This document shows, in pieces, positions 17,438-26,511 of a stretch of 64,000 bases of DNA. Source of the DNA: Thiobacillus denitrificans (GTDB lineage: Bacteria; Pseudomonadota; Gammaproteobacteria; Burkholderiales; Thiobacillaceae); NCBI RefSeq assembly GCF_001530125.1, contig NZ_LDUG01000018.1, positions 201,171-265,170 of the forward strand, given 5' to 3'. Numbering within the stretch: the stretch's first letter is position 1; the number at the start of each line of letters is the position of its first letter. The position numbers and the translations under genes are program-made. The notes under the pieces are model-generated. The model had not been told where the DNA came from. It did not search any database and worked only from the letters and a program-made list of their open reading frames with translations.

Positions 17438-19357
17438 ATGTGCGGCATAACCGGAATTTTCGATACCCGCGGCTTCGACGAGATTTCACGCGAGCTGCTG
17501 CATCGCATGAACGAGAGCCAGTTCCACCGCGGCCCCGACGAGGGCGGCCTGCATCTGGAGCCGGGCGTTGGCTTGGGGCATCGACGTCTGTCGATCATCG
17601 ACCTGTCCAGCGGCCAGCAGCCGCTGTTCAACGAGGACGGCAGCGTCGTCGTCGTGTTCAACGGCGAAATCTACAACTTCCAGGAACTGGTGCCCGAACT
17701 CGAGGCGCTCGGCCACATCTTCCGCACCCATTCCGACACCGAAGTCATCGTCCACGCCTGGGAGGCCTGGGGCGAAGCCTGCGTGGCGCGCTTTCGCGGC
17801 ATGTTCGCGTTTGCGCTGTGGGACCGCAACCTGGAAACCCTGTTCGTGGTGCGCGACCGCTTCGGCGTCAAGCCGCTGTATTACGCCTTCCTCGACACCG
17901 GCGAATTCATTTTCGGCTCCGAGCTGAAGTCCCTGATGGTGCATCCCAGCCTGGCACGCGACATCGATCCGCTGGCGGTCGAGGAATATTTCGCCTATGG
18001 CTACGTGCCGGAGCCGCGCACCATTTTCAAGCGCGCCTGCAAGCTGCCGCCGGGGTTCACGCTCACGATCAAGCGCGGCCAGGCGCGCGCGCTGCCCAAG
18101 CAATACTGGGACATGCCGTTCACCCCGGTGGCGGTTACGGACGAGGCCAGCGCAATGGACGAGCTGGTCGAGCGCATGCAGGAATCGATCCGCCTGCGCA
18201 TGATTGCCGACGTTCCGCTCGGCGCGTTCCTGTCGGGCGGCGTCGATTCCAGCGCAGTGGTGGCGATGATGGCCACGCAGTCCGCAGCCCCGGTGAATAC
18301 CTGCTCGATCGGCTTCGACGATCCCGCATTCAACGAAATCGAATTCGCCCAGAAGGTCGCCGACCGCTACAAGACGAATCACCACATCGAGACCGTCGCC
18401 TCCAACGATTTCAGCCTGGTCGACAAACTCGCCGGGGTGTACGACGAGCCCTACGCCGATTCGTCCGCGCTGCCGACCTACCGGGTGTGCGAACTGGCGC
18501 GGAAGCACGTCAAGGTCGCCTTGTCGGGCGATGGCGGCGACGAACATTTTGCCGGCTACCGGCGCTATCGCTGGTTCCGCTACGAAGAACGGATGCGCGC
18601 GGTGATGCCCCTCGCACTGCGCCGCCCCCTGTTCGGCGCGCTCGGCAAGCTGTACCCCAAGGCCGACTGGGCGCCCAAGGTGTTCCGTGCCAAGACCACC
18701 TTCGAGGCGCTGGCGCGCGACACCGTCGAAGGCTATTTCCATGGCATCTCGCTCTTGTCCGACGCCCAGCGCCGCCAGCTGTTCTCGCCGGCCTTCAAGC
18801 GCGAGTTGCAGGGCTACCAGGCGGTGGAAGTGCTGCGCCGCCACGCCGCCGTCGCGCCCACCGACGACCCGCTGTCGCTGGTGCAATATCTCGACATCAA
18901 AACCTATCTGGTCGGCGACATCCTCACCAAGGTCGACCGCGCCAGCATGGCGCATGCGCTCGAAGTGCGCGAGCCGCTGCTCGACCACGAGCTGATGGGC
19001 TGGGTCTCCGGCCTGCCGGTCGATCTCAAGCTGCGCGGCACCGAGGGCAAGTACCTGCTGAAAAAATCGATGGAACCCTACCTGCCGCACGACGTGCTGT
19101 ACCGCAAGAAAATGGGCTTCTCGGTGCCGCTGGCAGCCTGGTTCCGCGGCCCGCTGGCGGTCACCATCCGCGGCGTGGTGCTGGGCGAGCGCCTGGCGTC
19201 CACCGGTCTGTTCAACCAGGATTTCCTGCGTGAAGTGGTCGAGACGCACCAGTCCGGGCGCCGCGATTATTCCGTCATCCTGTGGACCGTGCTGATGTTC
19301 GACGCTTTTCTCGGCCAGGTGCTGGGCGTGGACGAAACGGAAAGGCAGGCCGCATGA
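17438..19357 (+). CDS. XrtA-associated asparagine synthase-type amidotransferase
   Basis: A 639-residue class II glutamine amidotransferase of the exosortase A type (TIGR03108-like). It begins 'MCGITGIFDTRG' with the glutaminase nucleophile Cys2. The asparagine-synthase PP-loop 'SGGVDSSA' lies near residues 266-273 and 'ALSGDGGDEHFAGY' follows. It probably makes an amide on a sugar acid or other polymer precursor, with ammonia from glutamine. Of the three asparagine-synthase-fold proteins in this window, only this one keeps Cys2. Its ATG is preceded by the 77-bp palindrome. Confidence 0.93.
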   Translation: MCGITGIFDTRGFDEISRELLHRMNESQFHRGPDEGGLHLEPGVGLGHRRLSIIDLSSGQQPLFNEDGSVVVVFNGEIYNFQELVPELEALGHIFRTHSDTEVIVHAWEAWGEACVARFRGMFAFALWDRNLETLFVVRDRFGVKPLYYAFLDTGEFIFGSELKSLMVHPSLARDIDPLAVEEYFAYGYVPEPRTIFKRACKLPPGFTLTIKRGQARALPKQYWDMPFTPVAVTDEASAMDELVERMQESIRLRMIADVPLGAFLSGGVDSSAVVAMMATQSAAPVNTCSIGFDDPAFNEIEFAQKVADRYKTNHHIETVASNDFSLVDKLAGVYDEPYADSSALPTYRVCELARKHVKVALSGDGGDEHFAGYRRYRWFRYEERMRAVMPLALRRPLFGALGKLYPKADWAPKVFRAKTTFEALARDTVEGYFHGISLLSDAQRRQLFSPAFKRELQGYQAVEVLRRHAAVAPTDDPLSLVQYLDIKTYLVGDILTKVDRASMAHALEVREPLLDHELMGWVSGLPVDLKLRGTEGKYLLKKSMEPYLPHDVLYRKKMGFSVPLAAWFRGPLAVTIRGVVLGERLASTGLFNQDFLREVVETHQSGRRDYSVILWTVLMFDAFLGQVLGVDETERQAA

Positions 19358-19372
19358 TTACGATCCTTCCCC

Positions 19373-19530
19373 GTGGGAGCCCCCGCAAGGGGGAGGCCAT
19401 GGTTGTACAGCCGCTGTCCCAAGGGATACACCTTCGGATAAAGCGACAACAACCATGCACCGGCGCCCCCGCCGCGATTGCCCGCATCGCACGACCGTCC
19501 GCAATCGGCCCGAGGGCGGGCCTCCTACAA
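19373..19530. repeat. Palindromic repeat cluster B (TAGGAGG family)
   Basis: After the amidotransferase gene comes 'ccccgcaagggggaggcca', then a 'gttgtacagccgctgt ... acaacaaccatgcaccggcg' segment, and finally 'cggcccgagggcgggcctcc'. This is the long form of the repeat (with the AACAACCAYGCACCGG module) also seen at 11990-12060, 26062, 29581, 32232 and 56081. Confidence 0.78.
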
Positions 19531-19560
19531 TCCCGTCCTGTAGACGCAGATTGCGCAGGC

Positions 19561-19697
19561 CGTAGGTTGGGCTGTCAAGCCCAACGCATTGGACCGCGCG
19601 CGGAGTTCTTTGTGCGCGTGAGTGATGCGCTGGGTGTGTTGGGCTTCATTTCATACAGCCCAACCTACGTGTCATTCAGCCCAACCTGCGTGGACTA
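19561..19697. repeat. Second repeat family: GTTGGGCT/AGCCCAAC palindromes
   Basis: 'taggttgggctgtcaagccc' at 19562 is a short palindrome, and 'gttgggcttcatttcataca' with 'cagcccaacctacg' forms a larger inverted repeat with it. The same core recurs at 26478, 54880, 54933, 57469, 57641 and 57775. It is distinct from the TAGGAGG family but often adjacent to it. Confidence 0.75.
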
Positions 19698-19700
19698 TGC

Positions 19701-19810
19701 CCGTCATTGCGAGCGAAGCGAAGCAACCCAGTCGTCGTGGTGCGAAGCACGGAATAAAGTCACTGGTGTGCATCCATCCTGGATTGCCGCGCTGCACTCG
19801 CAATGACGGC
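19701..19810. repeat. Third repeat family: CGTCATTGCGAGCGAAGCG inverted repeat
   Basis: 'ccgtcattgcgagcgaagcg' at 19701 faces 'cgcaatgacggc' ending at 19810, giving a roughly 110-bp element with inverted ends. Diverged copies are at 28450-28537 and 29792-29880. Elements with these ends are widespread in bacterial genomes and have no coding content here. It ends 16 bases before the next gene. Confidence 0.72.
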
Positions 19811-19826
19811 ATGAAAGCTGACACCC

Positions 19827-21053
19827 ATGAAAATCCTCCACGTCTTCGACCACACCCTGCCGCTGCATTCCGGCTACACCTTCCGCAGCGCGGCGATCCT
19901 GCGCAACCAGCGAAAAATGGGCTGGGACACCTACCACCTGTCCGGCCCCAAGCAGCTCAACTGCGACGTGATGGAAGAAGACGCCGACGGCCTGCACTTC
20001 TACCGCACGCCCCAACCCACCGGCCTGCTCGCCAAACTCCCCGGGGGCGACCCCTTCGCGGTGATGGGCGCGATCGAAGCTCGCCTGCTGGGCCTGGCGA
20101 AGGAACTGCAACCCGACGTCATCCACGCCCATTCGCCGGTGCTCGACGCGGTGCCGGCGATCCGCGTCGGCCGCAAGCTTGGCATCCCCGTGGTCTATGA
20201 AATCCGCGCCTTCTGGGAAGACGCCGCGGTCGACCACGGCAGCACCAAAGAAGGCAGCTTGCGCTACAAGCTCACCCGCGCGCTGGAAACCTGGGCGGTG
20301 AAAAACGCCGACGCCGTCACCGTCATTTGCGAAGGCCTGCGCCGCGATCTCGTCGCGCGCGGCATCCCGCCCGGCAAGATCACCGTCATCCCCAACGCCG
20401 TCGACGTCGACCAGTTCGCCGTCGGCGGCAAGCCCGATGCCGAACTGAAAATGAAACTCGGCCTCGGCAGCAGCCGCGTGCTCGGCTTCATCGGCTCGTT
20501 CTACGCCTACGAAGGGCTCGATCTGCTGATCGCCGCGTTGCCGGCCATCGCGAAGCAGATGCCCGACGTCAAGGTGCTGCTGGTCGGCGGCGGGCCGCAG
20601 GATGCCGCGCTAAAGCAGCAGGTGATGGCGCTCGACCTGAAGGACCGGGTGGTGTTCACCGGGCGCGTGCCGCACGCCGACGTCAACCGCTATTACGACC
20701 TGGTCGACGTGCTGGTCTACCCGCGCCATCCGATGCGGCTGACTAACCTGGTCACCCCGCTGAAGCCGCTGGAAGCCATGGCGCAGGGCCGCCTGATGGT
20801 GGCGTCCGACGTCGGCGGCCACAAGGAGTTGATCCAGGACGGCAAGACCGGCGTCCTGTTCCACGCCGGCAACGCGGGCGACCTCGCCAGCAAGGTGGTG
20901 GGCCTGCTGAAATACGAGCAGGGCTGGGACAGCATGAAGCGCAACGGCCGCCAGTTCGTCGAGTCCGAGCGCACCTGGGCTGCCAGCGTGGCGCGCTACC
21001 GCGGCGTATACGGCAGCCTCGTCAAATCCGGAATGGTGACCGCGCTTGGCTGA
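19827..21053 (+). CDS. XrtA-associated glycosyltransferase, GT4 (TIGR04063-like)
   Basis: A 408-residue GT-B enzyme beginning 'MKILHVFDHTLPLHSGYTFR', the signature of the third XrtA-associated transferase family. It has the typical 'VVYEIRAFWEDAAVDHGST' segment, 'VIPNAVDVDQF' and a C-terminal donor site 'PLKPLEAMAQGRLMVASDVGG'. The acceptor and sugar are unknown. The next gene starts inside its last codons. Confidence 0.92.
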   Translation: MKILHVFDHTLPLHSGYTFRSAAILRNQRKMGWDTYHLSGPKQLNCDVMEEDADGLHFYRTPQPTGLLAKLPGGDPFAVMGAIEARLLGLAKELQPDVIHAHSPVLDAVPAIRVGRKLGIPVVYEIRAFWEDAAVDHGSTKEGSLRYKLTRALETWAVKNADAVTVICEGLRRDLVARGIPPGKITVIPNAVDVDQFAVGGKPDAELKMKLGLGSSRVLGFIGSFYAYEGLDLLIAALPAIAKQMPDVKVLLVGGGPQDAALKQQVMALDLKDRVVFTGRVPHADVNRYYDLVDVLVYPRHPMRLTNLVTPLKPLEAMAQGRLMVASDVGGHKELIQDGKTGVLFHAGNAGDLASKVVGLLKYEQGWDSMKRNGRQFVESERTWAASVARYRGVYGSLVKSGMVTALG

Positions 21054-22302
21054 AGATCGCCCATCCGACCGCATCGACCTGGTCGTGTTCAGCGCGCTCT
21101 TCCCCAGCGCGGCGCGCCCCGGCGCCGGCCTGTTCATCCGCGAGCGCATGTTCCGCGTCGCCCAGCAGCGGCCGCTCGCCGTCGTCTCGCCGCAGCCGTG
21201 GTTTCCCGGGCAGTCGCTGATCCGCCTGCTGCGCCCCGGCTACCGCCCACAGGCCCCGGCGCTGGAAACCCAGCACGGCATCCGCGTGTACCACCCGCGC
21301 TATCTGTCGGTGCCCGGCCTGTTGCGCCAGTTCGACGGCTGGTCGATGGCGCTGGCGAGTTTCTGGTTGATGCGAAAACTGAAGCGCCAGGGCGCGCAAC
21401 TGATCGATGCCCATTTCACCTACCCCGACGGCGAAGCCGCCACCCGGCTGGGGCGCTGGTTGGGCCTGCCAGCGACCATCACCCTGCGCGGCACCGAAGT
21501 GCCGCACAGCAGGAACCCCGTGCTGCGCCCGCGGCTGTCGCGCACCCTGAAAGCCGCCGCGCGGGTGTTTTCCGTCTCCGATTCCCTGCGCCGCCTGGCG
21601 ATCGAACTTGGCGCCGGCGAAGATAAAACCGAAGTCGTCGGCAACGGCGTCGACACCGCCCGCTTCCATCCGGTCGGCCGCGCCGCAGCCCGCGCGCGAT
21701 ATGGCCTGCCGGATAGCGCGAAGGTGCTGGTCTCGGTGGGCGGGCTGGTCGAGCGCAAGGGCATGCACCGCGTCATCGACGTCATGCCGGCGCTGATCAA
21801 GCACCATCCCGACCTGCACTACCTCATCGTCGGCGGCGCCAGCCCCGAAGGCGACAACCGCGCCGAACTCGCCGCCCAGGTCGCCCGGCTGGGGCTGGCC
21901 GGGCGCGTGCATTTCCTCGGCGAACTGCCGTCGGACGAACTCAAATGGCCGCTGTCGGCATCGGACGTGTTCGTGCTCGCCACCCGCAACGAGGGCTGGG
22001 CGAATGTCTTTCTCGAAGCCATGGCCTGCGGCCTGCCGGTCGTTTCCACCGATGTCGGCGGCAACGCCGAAGTGGTCTGCCGCGACGAACTCGGCAGCAT
22101 CGTCCCGTTCGGCGACAGCGCCGCCCTGCAGCAGGCGCTGGATGCCGCTCTCATAAAAGAGTGGGACCGCGCCGCGATCCTTGACTACGCCCAGGCCAAC
22201 CAGTGGGAAAAACGCGTGACGCAATTGCTGCGGGCGTTCGCCCCCTTGCTCGCCAACGCCAGCAATCCGGAACAGTCTGCGCCGGCAGCAGCCGAACGAT
22301 GA
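21046..22302 (+). CDS. Glycosyltransferase, GT4 family
   Basis: A 418-residue GT-B glycosyltransferase. The acceptor-domain start 'VVFSALFPSAARPGAGLFIR' and the donor motifs 'VSVGGLVERKGMHRVIDVMP' and 'ATRNEGWANVFLEAMACGLP' place it in GT4. The start is a TTG at 21046 overlapping the stop of the preceding transferase by 8 bases. Its stop overlaps the sulfotransferase ATG. It is collinear with the XrtA transferases and likely adds one of the repeat-unit sugars. Confidence 0.9.
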   Translation: MAEDRPSDRIDLVVFSALFPSAARPGAGLFIRERMFRVAQQRPLAVVSPQPWFPGQSLIRLLRPGYRPQAPALETQHGIRVYHPRYLSVPGLLRQFDGWSMALASFWLMRKLKRQGAQLIDAHFTYPDGEAATRLGRWLGLPATITLRGTEVPHSRNPVLRPRLSRTLKAAARVFSVSDSLRRLAIELGAGEDKTEVVGNGVDTARFHPVGRAAARARYGLPDSAKVLVSVGGLVERKGMHRVIDVMPALIKHHPDLHYLIVGGASPEGDNRAELAAQVARLGLAGRVHFLGELPSDELKWPLSASDVFVLATRNEGWANVFLEAMACGLPVVSTDVGGNAEVVCRDELGSIVPFGDSAALQQALDAALIKEWDRAAILDYAQANQWEKRVTQLLRAFAPLLANASNPEQSAPAAAER

Positions 22303-23144
22303 GCGCCAGCAAACCCGCCACCGGCCACGACGCACGCAGCCTGCCTGGCCGCATCCGGCATGCATTGTGGCGGCACAGCAAGGCACTTCGCCAGCGCGTG
22401 TTGCCGCGCGCCGTTGCGCACCATGTGTTGGTCGCCGGCATGCAGCGTTCCGGCACCAACTTGCTGATGGACGTGCTGGATGCCAGCGCGGACACCCAGG
22501 TGTTCCACGAAACCGACCCGCGCGCGTTCGAGCGCTACGAAATGCGCGATCTGGCCGTGATCCGGCAGCTAGCGCAGCAATGCCCGGCACCGGTGTTCGT
22601 GATCAAGGCGCTGTGCGAGCTCGACCGCATCAAGTTTCTGATGGAAACGTTCAGTCCGGCGAAAACCCTGTGGGTCGTGCGCGACTGGCGCGACAGCGTC
22701 AATTCGGCAATCAAGTCATTCGGCAACTTCGTCCCGCAATGGCAGCGACTGGCGCATGGCGACGTGGCTGACTGGCGCGGGCGCGGCATGTCGCCCGCCA
22801 CCTGCGAATTGCTCGCTGCGCTTTACCGCCCGGACGCCAGCGAGGCCGAGGGCGCCGCGATCATGTGGTTTTATCGCAATGCGCTGTTCTTCGAGCAGCA
22901 GCTGGCCGCCGATGCGCGCGTGCGCGTGGTGTTCTACGAAGATCTGGTGCGGCATCCCCTGCGTGAAGTGGCGGCAGTCTACGATTTCCTCGGCTTGCAG
23001 GGTTTCAATCACCGGGTCGCCGGGCGCATTCATGCGCGCTCGGTCAAGCATCGCAGCCCGCCGGACATCGCGCCTGCGGTGGTTGCGCTGTGCGACGAAC
23101 TGCTGGCGCGTTTCCGGGCACTGCCCCGCCAGGAAATGTCATGA
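22299..23144 (+). CDS. Sulfotransferase family protein
   Basis: A 281-residue PAPS-dependent sulfotransferase. The 5'-phosphosulfate-binding loop is 'GMQRSGTN' (residues 47-54) and the 3'-phosphate-binding region is 'WVVRDWRDSVNSAIKSFG'. It starts at 22299 with ATGA overlap and ends overlapping the next gene. It predicts sulfation of the polysaccharide or of a lipid or protein partner in the cytoplasm before export. A second sulfotransferase lies at 28541. Confidence 0.85.
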   Translation: MSASKPATGHDARSLPGRIRHALWRHSKALRQRVLPRAVAHHVLVAGMQRSGTNLLMDVLDASADTQVFHETDPRAFERYEMRDLAVIRQLAQQCPAPVFVIKALCELDRIKFLMETFSPAKTLWVVRDWRDSVNSAIKSFGNFVPQWQRLAHGDVADWRGRGMSPATCELLAALYRPDASEAEGAAIMWFYRNALFFEQQLAADARVRVVFYEDLVRHPLREVAAVYDFLGLQGFNHRVAGRIHARSVKHRSPPDIAPAVVALCDELLARFRALPRQEMS

Positions 23145-24517
23145 GCGTCCCGGCCTGGTTCGCCCGCAGCGTTTACCGCGCCCAGGAGGCGGCGATGCAC
23201 CGCCCCACCTTCGCGATGCTCGCCGAGCTTGAGCGGACGCAATGGCTGTCGCACGATGCGATGCAGGATTATCAAGCCGGACGTCTCAACGCGCTGCTGA
23301 AAAGCGCGCTGGCGCACAGCCCCTGGCATGCCGACCGCCTGCGTGCAGCCGGACTGGACGATTCCGCCAGGGCGGGCCGTGCGACGCTGGCTGACCTGGC
23401 CCGTCTGCCGACCATGAACAAGCGCGATGCGCGCGACAACGTCGAGCGCCTGGTCTGGCGCGAGGTGCCGGGCGGCGTGTTCAAATACACCACCGGCGGC
23501 TCCAGCGGCGAGCCGCTGATCTTCTATTTTGGCCGCGCGCGCCAGGCTGCAGATGCCGCCGGCCGCCTGCGCGCACGCCGCTGGTGGGGCGTGCAGCCGG
23601 GCGACCGCGAGGTGTATCTGTGGGGCGCGCCGGTGGAACTGAACAAGACCGACCGCATCAAGACCCTGCGCGACCGTCTGGTGAATCAACTGCTGCTGAA
23701 TGCGTTCGAAATGACGCCCGCGCGCATGGACGAGTATCTGGCGGCGATCCAGGCATGGAACCCGAAGGCGATCTATGGCTATGCCAGCAGCCTGACGCTG
23801 CTTGCGGCGCATGCCGAGTCGCGCGGCATCCGGCCCAAGCTACCCGCGCTGCGCGTGGTGAGCACCACCGGCGAGCCACTGTTTCCGCACCAGCGCGAAC
23901 TGATCGAACGCGTGTTCGGGGTGCCGGTCTCGGTCGAATACGGCGCCCGCGATGCCGGCCTGATGGCGCTGCAATCGCCGGACGGACCCCTGCTGCAAAT
24001 GAGCGAAACGCATCTCATCGAAGTGCTCGACGACGCCGGCAATCCGGTGGAGGAGGGCGAGGCGGTGATCACCAGCCTGGTATCCGAGGCGCAGCCCTTC
24101 ATTCGTTATCGCACCGGCGACGTGGTCCGGCGTTCAGGCAAGACCGATCCCGGCGGGCGCGGCCTGGCCGTGCTGGATGCCGTGGTCGGACGGCAAACCG
24201 ATTTCATCGTCGCCGCCGATGGCCGCATCATGCATGCGCTGGCAGTGATTTATGTGCTGCGCGCGATTCCCGGCATCGGCCAGTTCAAGCTGATCCAGCA
24301 CACGGTCGACCGGATGGAAGTGCAGGTCGTGCCGGACGCGCGCTGGAACGACGCAGCAGGCGAAGCCATCCAGCAGGGCTTGTGCGCCCGCTTGGGGAGC
24401 GAGCTGAAAATAGAACTGAAGCTGCTGGATGCCATTGCCCCCGAAGCCTCGGGCAAACATCGTTATGTCGTCAGTCATGTCCCCCTGCAGGGCGCGCTTG
24501 CGCAGGCCACAGCATGA
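23141..24517 (+). CDS. Phenylacetate-CoA ligase/CapK-like adenylate-forming protein
   Basis: A 458-residue member of the ANL adenylating superfamily, PaaK/CapK branch. The ATP loop is 'YTTGGSSGEPL' (about residues 116-126), with 'VSTTGEPLFPHQRELIERVF' and 'YGARDAGLMALQSPDG' further on and the hinge 'IRYRTGDVVRRSG'. Homologues in capsule loci (CapK) are thought to activate a carboxylate for attachment to the glycan; the substrate here is unknown. It is tightly coupled to the sulfotransferase gene by an ATGA overlap. Confidence 0.87.
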   Translation: MSVPAWFARSVYRAQEAAMHRPTFAMLAELERTQWLSHDAMQDYQAGRLNALLKSALAHSPWHADRLRAAGLDDSARAGRATLADLARLPTMNKRDARDNVERLVWREVPGGVFKYTTGGSSGEPLIFYFGRARQAADAAGRLRARRWWGVQPGDREVYLWGAPVELNKTDRIKTLRDRLVNQLLLNAFEMTPARMDEYLAAIQAWNPKAIYGYASSLTLLAAHAESRGIRPKLPALRVVSTTGEPLFPHQRELIERVFGVPVSVEYGARDAGLMALQSPDGPLLQMSETHLIEVLDDAGNPVEEGEAVITSLVSEAQPFIRYRTGDVVRRSGKTDPGGRGLAVLDAVVGRQTDFIVAADGRIMHALAVIYVLRAIPGIGQFKLIQHTVDRMEVQVVPDARWNDAAGEAIQQGLCARLGSELKIELKLLDAIAPEASGKHRYVVSHVPLQGALAQATA

Positions 24518-24552
24518 ATTCAACCGCCTGGCATCAAGTCCCCCGCCGCCCC

Positions 24553-24613
24553 CGTAGGCGCGCCGCCCCCGGCGCGATAGCGTGCGCACATCGCGCCGGG
24601 GGCGGCGCTCCCA
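24553..24613. repeat. Palindromic repeat, short variant
   Basis: 'gtaggcgcgccgcccccggc' is mirrored by 'gccgggggcggcgctcccac' around a 'gcgatagcgtgcgcacatcgc' centre. The hairpin would be very stable. It lies in the 220-base gap before the ligase/polymerase gene and has no T-run, so it is classed as a repeat and not a terminator. Confidence 0.75.
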
Positions 24614-24737
24614 CAGGCCTCAATGGCCATCGCGGAGTCAGCATGCGCGCCCCCAATCCCCAATATGTTCCCGATGCGCTGATGATGGATAGCCCGGGGA
24701 TCAGCATTGCGCCAATAGCGCCTGGAGTGAATCACGC

Positions 24738-26066
24738 ATGAGAGACATACTGGTCACCGCAATTGTGTTCGGCGTGCTGCCCTTCATCTTCAAGCGGCCG
24801 TGGATCGGTATTTTGCTGTGGTGCTGGCTGGGCTACATGAACCCGCATCGGCAGGCCTGGGGCTTTGCCTACGATATGCCGTTCGCTTTCATGACCGCCG
24901 TCGTCACCATCGTCGCCTTTGCGTTCTCGAAAGAGAAAAAGGAAATGGTCTGGACGCGCGAAACTATCCTGCTGCTGCTGTTTATCGGCTGGATGCTCAT
25001 CACCACGTTTTTCGCGTTCTATTCCGAGCTGGCATGGGCGCAGTGGAGCAAGGTCTGGAGAATCCAGCTCATGGTGTTTCTGACCCTCATGATCATCAAG
25101 GAACGGAAGCATCTGCACTGGATGATCTGGGTCATCGCCCTGTCGCTGGGCTACTACGGGGTCAAGGGCGGCATTTTCACCATCCTTCACGGCGGCCAGT
25201 TCAGGGTGCAGGGCCCGACCGGTACCTTCTTTGCCGGCAACAATGAAATGGCGCTGGTGCTGGCCATGCTTGTTCCGCTGATCCGCTATTTGCATTTGCA
25301 GGCGACCCAGCAATGGGTACGCTGGGGGCTGGCGTCAGCCATGGTGTTGTCCGGGATTGCTGCCATTGGCAGCCAGTCGCGTGGCGGATTGCTGGCGATG
25401 GCGGCCATGGGCCTGTTCCTGTGGTTCAAGAGCCGCCACAAGTTTGTCATGACTATTTACATGGTGATCGCGGTTGCGATCATGGCATCGGTGATGCCGC
25501 AGGAATGGTATGACCGCATGAATACGATCAAGTCCTATGAGGAAGACTCCTCGGCCCTGGGGCGCATCAACGCCTGGCATACCGCATTCAATGTAGCGAA
25601 GGACCAGGTCACCGGTGGCGGGTTCGAAATGTTCAGGGCGCCGACCTTCCGCCAATATGCGCCCGAGCCCTTCAGGGTGCACGACGTGCACAGCATCTAC
25701 TTCGAGGTGATGGGCGAGCACGGTTTCATCGGCTTCGGCATGTTCATCCTGCTGGCGGTGTTCGCCTGGTTGCGCGCCAACCAGGTCATCCGCGAGTGCA
25801 AGCATGACCCCGGGCGAAAATGGGCGTCCGATCTGGCCGCGATGATCCAGGTCAGCCTGGTCGGATACGGGGTGGGGGGTGTCTTCCTGGGGCTGGCCTA
25901 TTTCGACCTGACCTATCACCTGATGATTATCCTTGTGATGGTAGCCAAGTTCTCGGGTGTGCTGGACAAAATCGCACCAGCCATGAACCCGGTGAAAAAC
26001 AGCATGCCGCCGCATCCGTCCAGCCGGTTTGAGCATGAAGGTGCGGGGCGGCGCATAGGCAGGTAG
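24738..26066 (+). CDS. Putative O-glycosylation ligase / Wzy-like polymerase, exosortase A-associated
   Basis: This 442-residue polytopic membrane protein opens 'MRDILVTAIVFGVLPFIFKR' and is the family linked to XrtA loci (TIGR03097-like) within the O-antigen ligase/Wzy superfamily. About ten TM segments are seen, with the conserved 'IGSQSRGGLLAMAAMGLFLW' and a periplasmic loop containing 'TGGGFEMFRAPTFRQYAP'. It would polymerise or ligate undecaprenyl-linked repeat units in the periplasm. GGAG at 24724 supports the ATG at 24738. Confidence 0.9.
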   Translation: MRDILVTAIVFGVLPFIFKRPWIGILLWCWLGYMNPHRQAWGFAYDMPFAFMTAVVTIVAFAFSKEKKEMVWTRETILLLLFIGWMLITTFFAFYSELAWAQWSKVWRIQLMVFLTLMIIKERKHLHWMIWVIALSLGYYGVKGGIFTILHGGQFRVQGPTGTFFAGNNEMALVLAMLVPLIRYLHLQATQQWVRWGLASAMVLSGIAAIGSQSRGGLLAMAAMGLFLWFKSRHKFVMTIYMVIAVAIMASVMPQEWYDRMNTIKSYEEDSSALGRINAWHTAFNVAKDQVTGGGFEMFRAPTFRQYAPEPFRVHDVHSIYFEVMGEHGFIGFGMFILLAVFAWLRANQVIRECKHDPGRKWASDLAAMIQVSLVGYGVGGVFLGLAYFDLTYHLMIILVMVAKFSGVLDKIAPAMNPVKNSMPPHPSSRFEHEGAGRRIGR

Positions 26067-26462
26067 GAGCACCCGCAAGGGGTAGGCCGTGTTTGTAAGC
26101 CGCTTATGCGGCAACAACCACGCACCGGTGCCCTCGCCGCGATTTTCGCACCGTCGCAATCACCACGGCATCGGGCCGGGGGCGACCCTCCTACAACAGC
26201 ACGGACCTGCAGCATTCACCGGTAGGAGCACCCGCAAGGGGTAGGCCGTGTTTGTAAGCCGCTTATGCGGCAACAACCACGCACCGGCGCCCCCGCCGCG
26301 ATTTTCGCATCGTCGCAATCACCACGGCATCGGGCCGGGGGCGACCCGCCTACAACAGCGCGGACCTGCAGCATTCACCGGTAGGAGCGGCGCCCTCGCC
26401 GCGATTTTCGCACCGTCGCAATCACCATAGCATCGGGCCGGGGCGACCCTCCTACAACAGCG
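26062..26462. repeat. Tandem copies of the TAGGAGG palindromic repeat (159-bp spacing)
   Basis: Copy 1 begins at 26062 and copy 2 at 26221; both run 'ggtaggagcacccgcaaggg' through 'cctacaacagc' and 'gcggacctgcagcattcacc' with few differences. A third, shortened copy begins at 26380 and ends near 26462. The spacing of the first two copies is 159 bases. Copy 1 starts just inside the end of the preceding gene, whose last codons read into it. Confidence 0.85.
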
Positions 26463-26511
26463 CGGACCTGCAGCAGCGGTAGGTTGGGCTGCCAAGCCCA
26501 ACGCCTTTGCC

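Noticed and set aside
24553-24613. Rho-independent terminator before the ligase/polymerase gene
   Set aside because: The hairpin has no T-run and belongs to the dispersed palindrome family.
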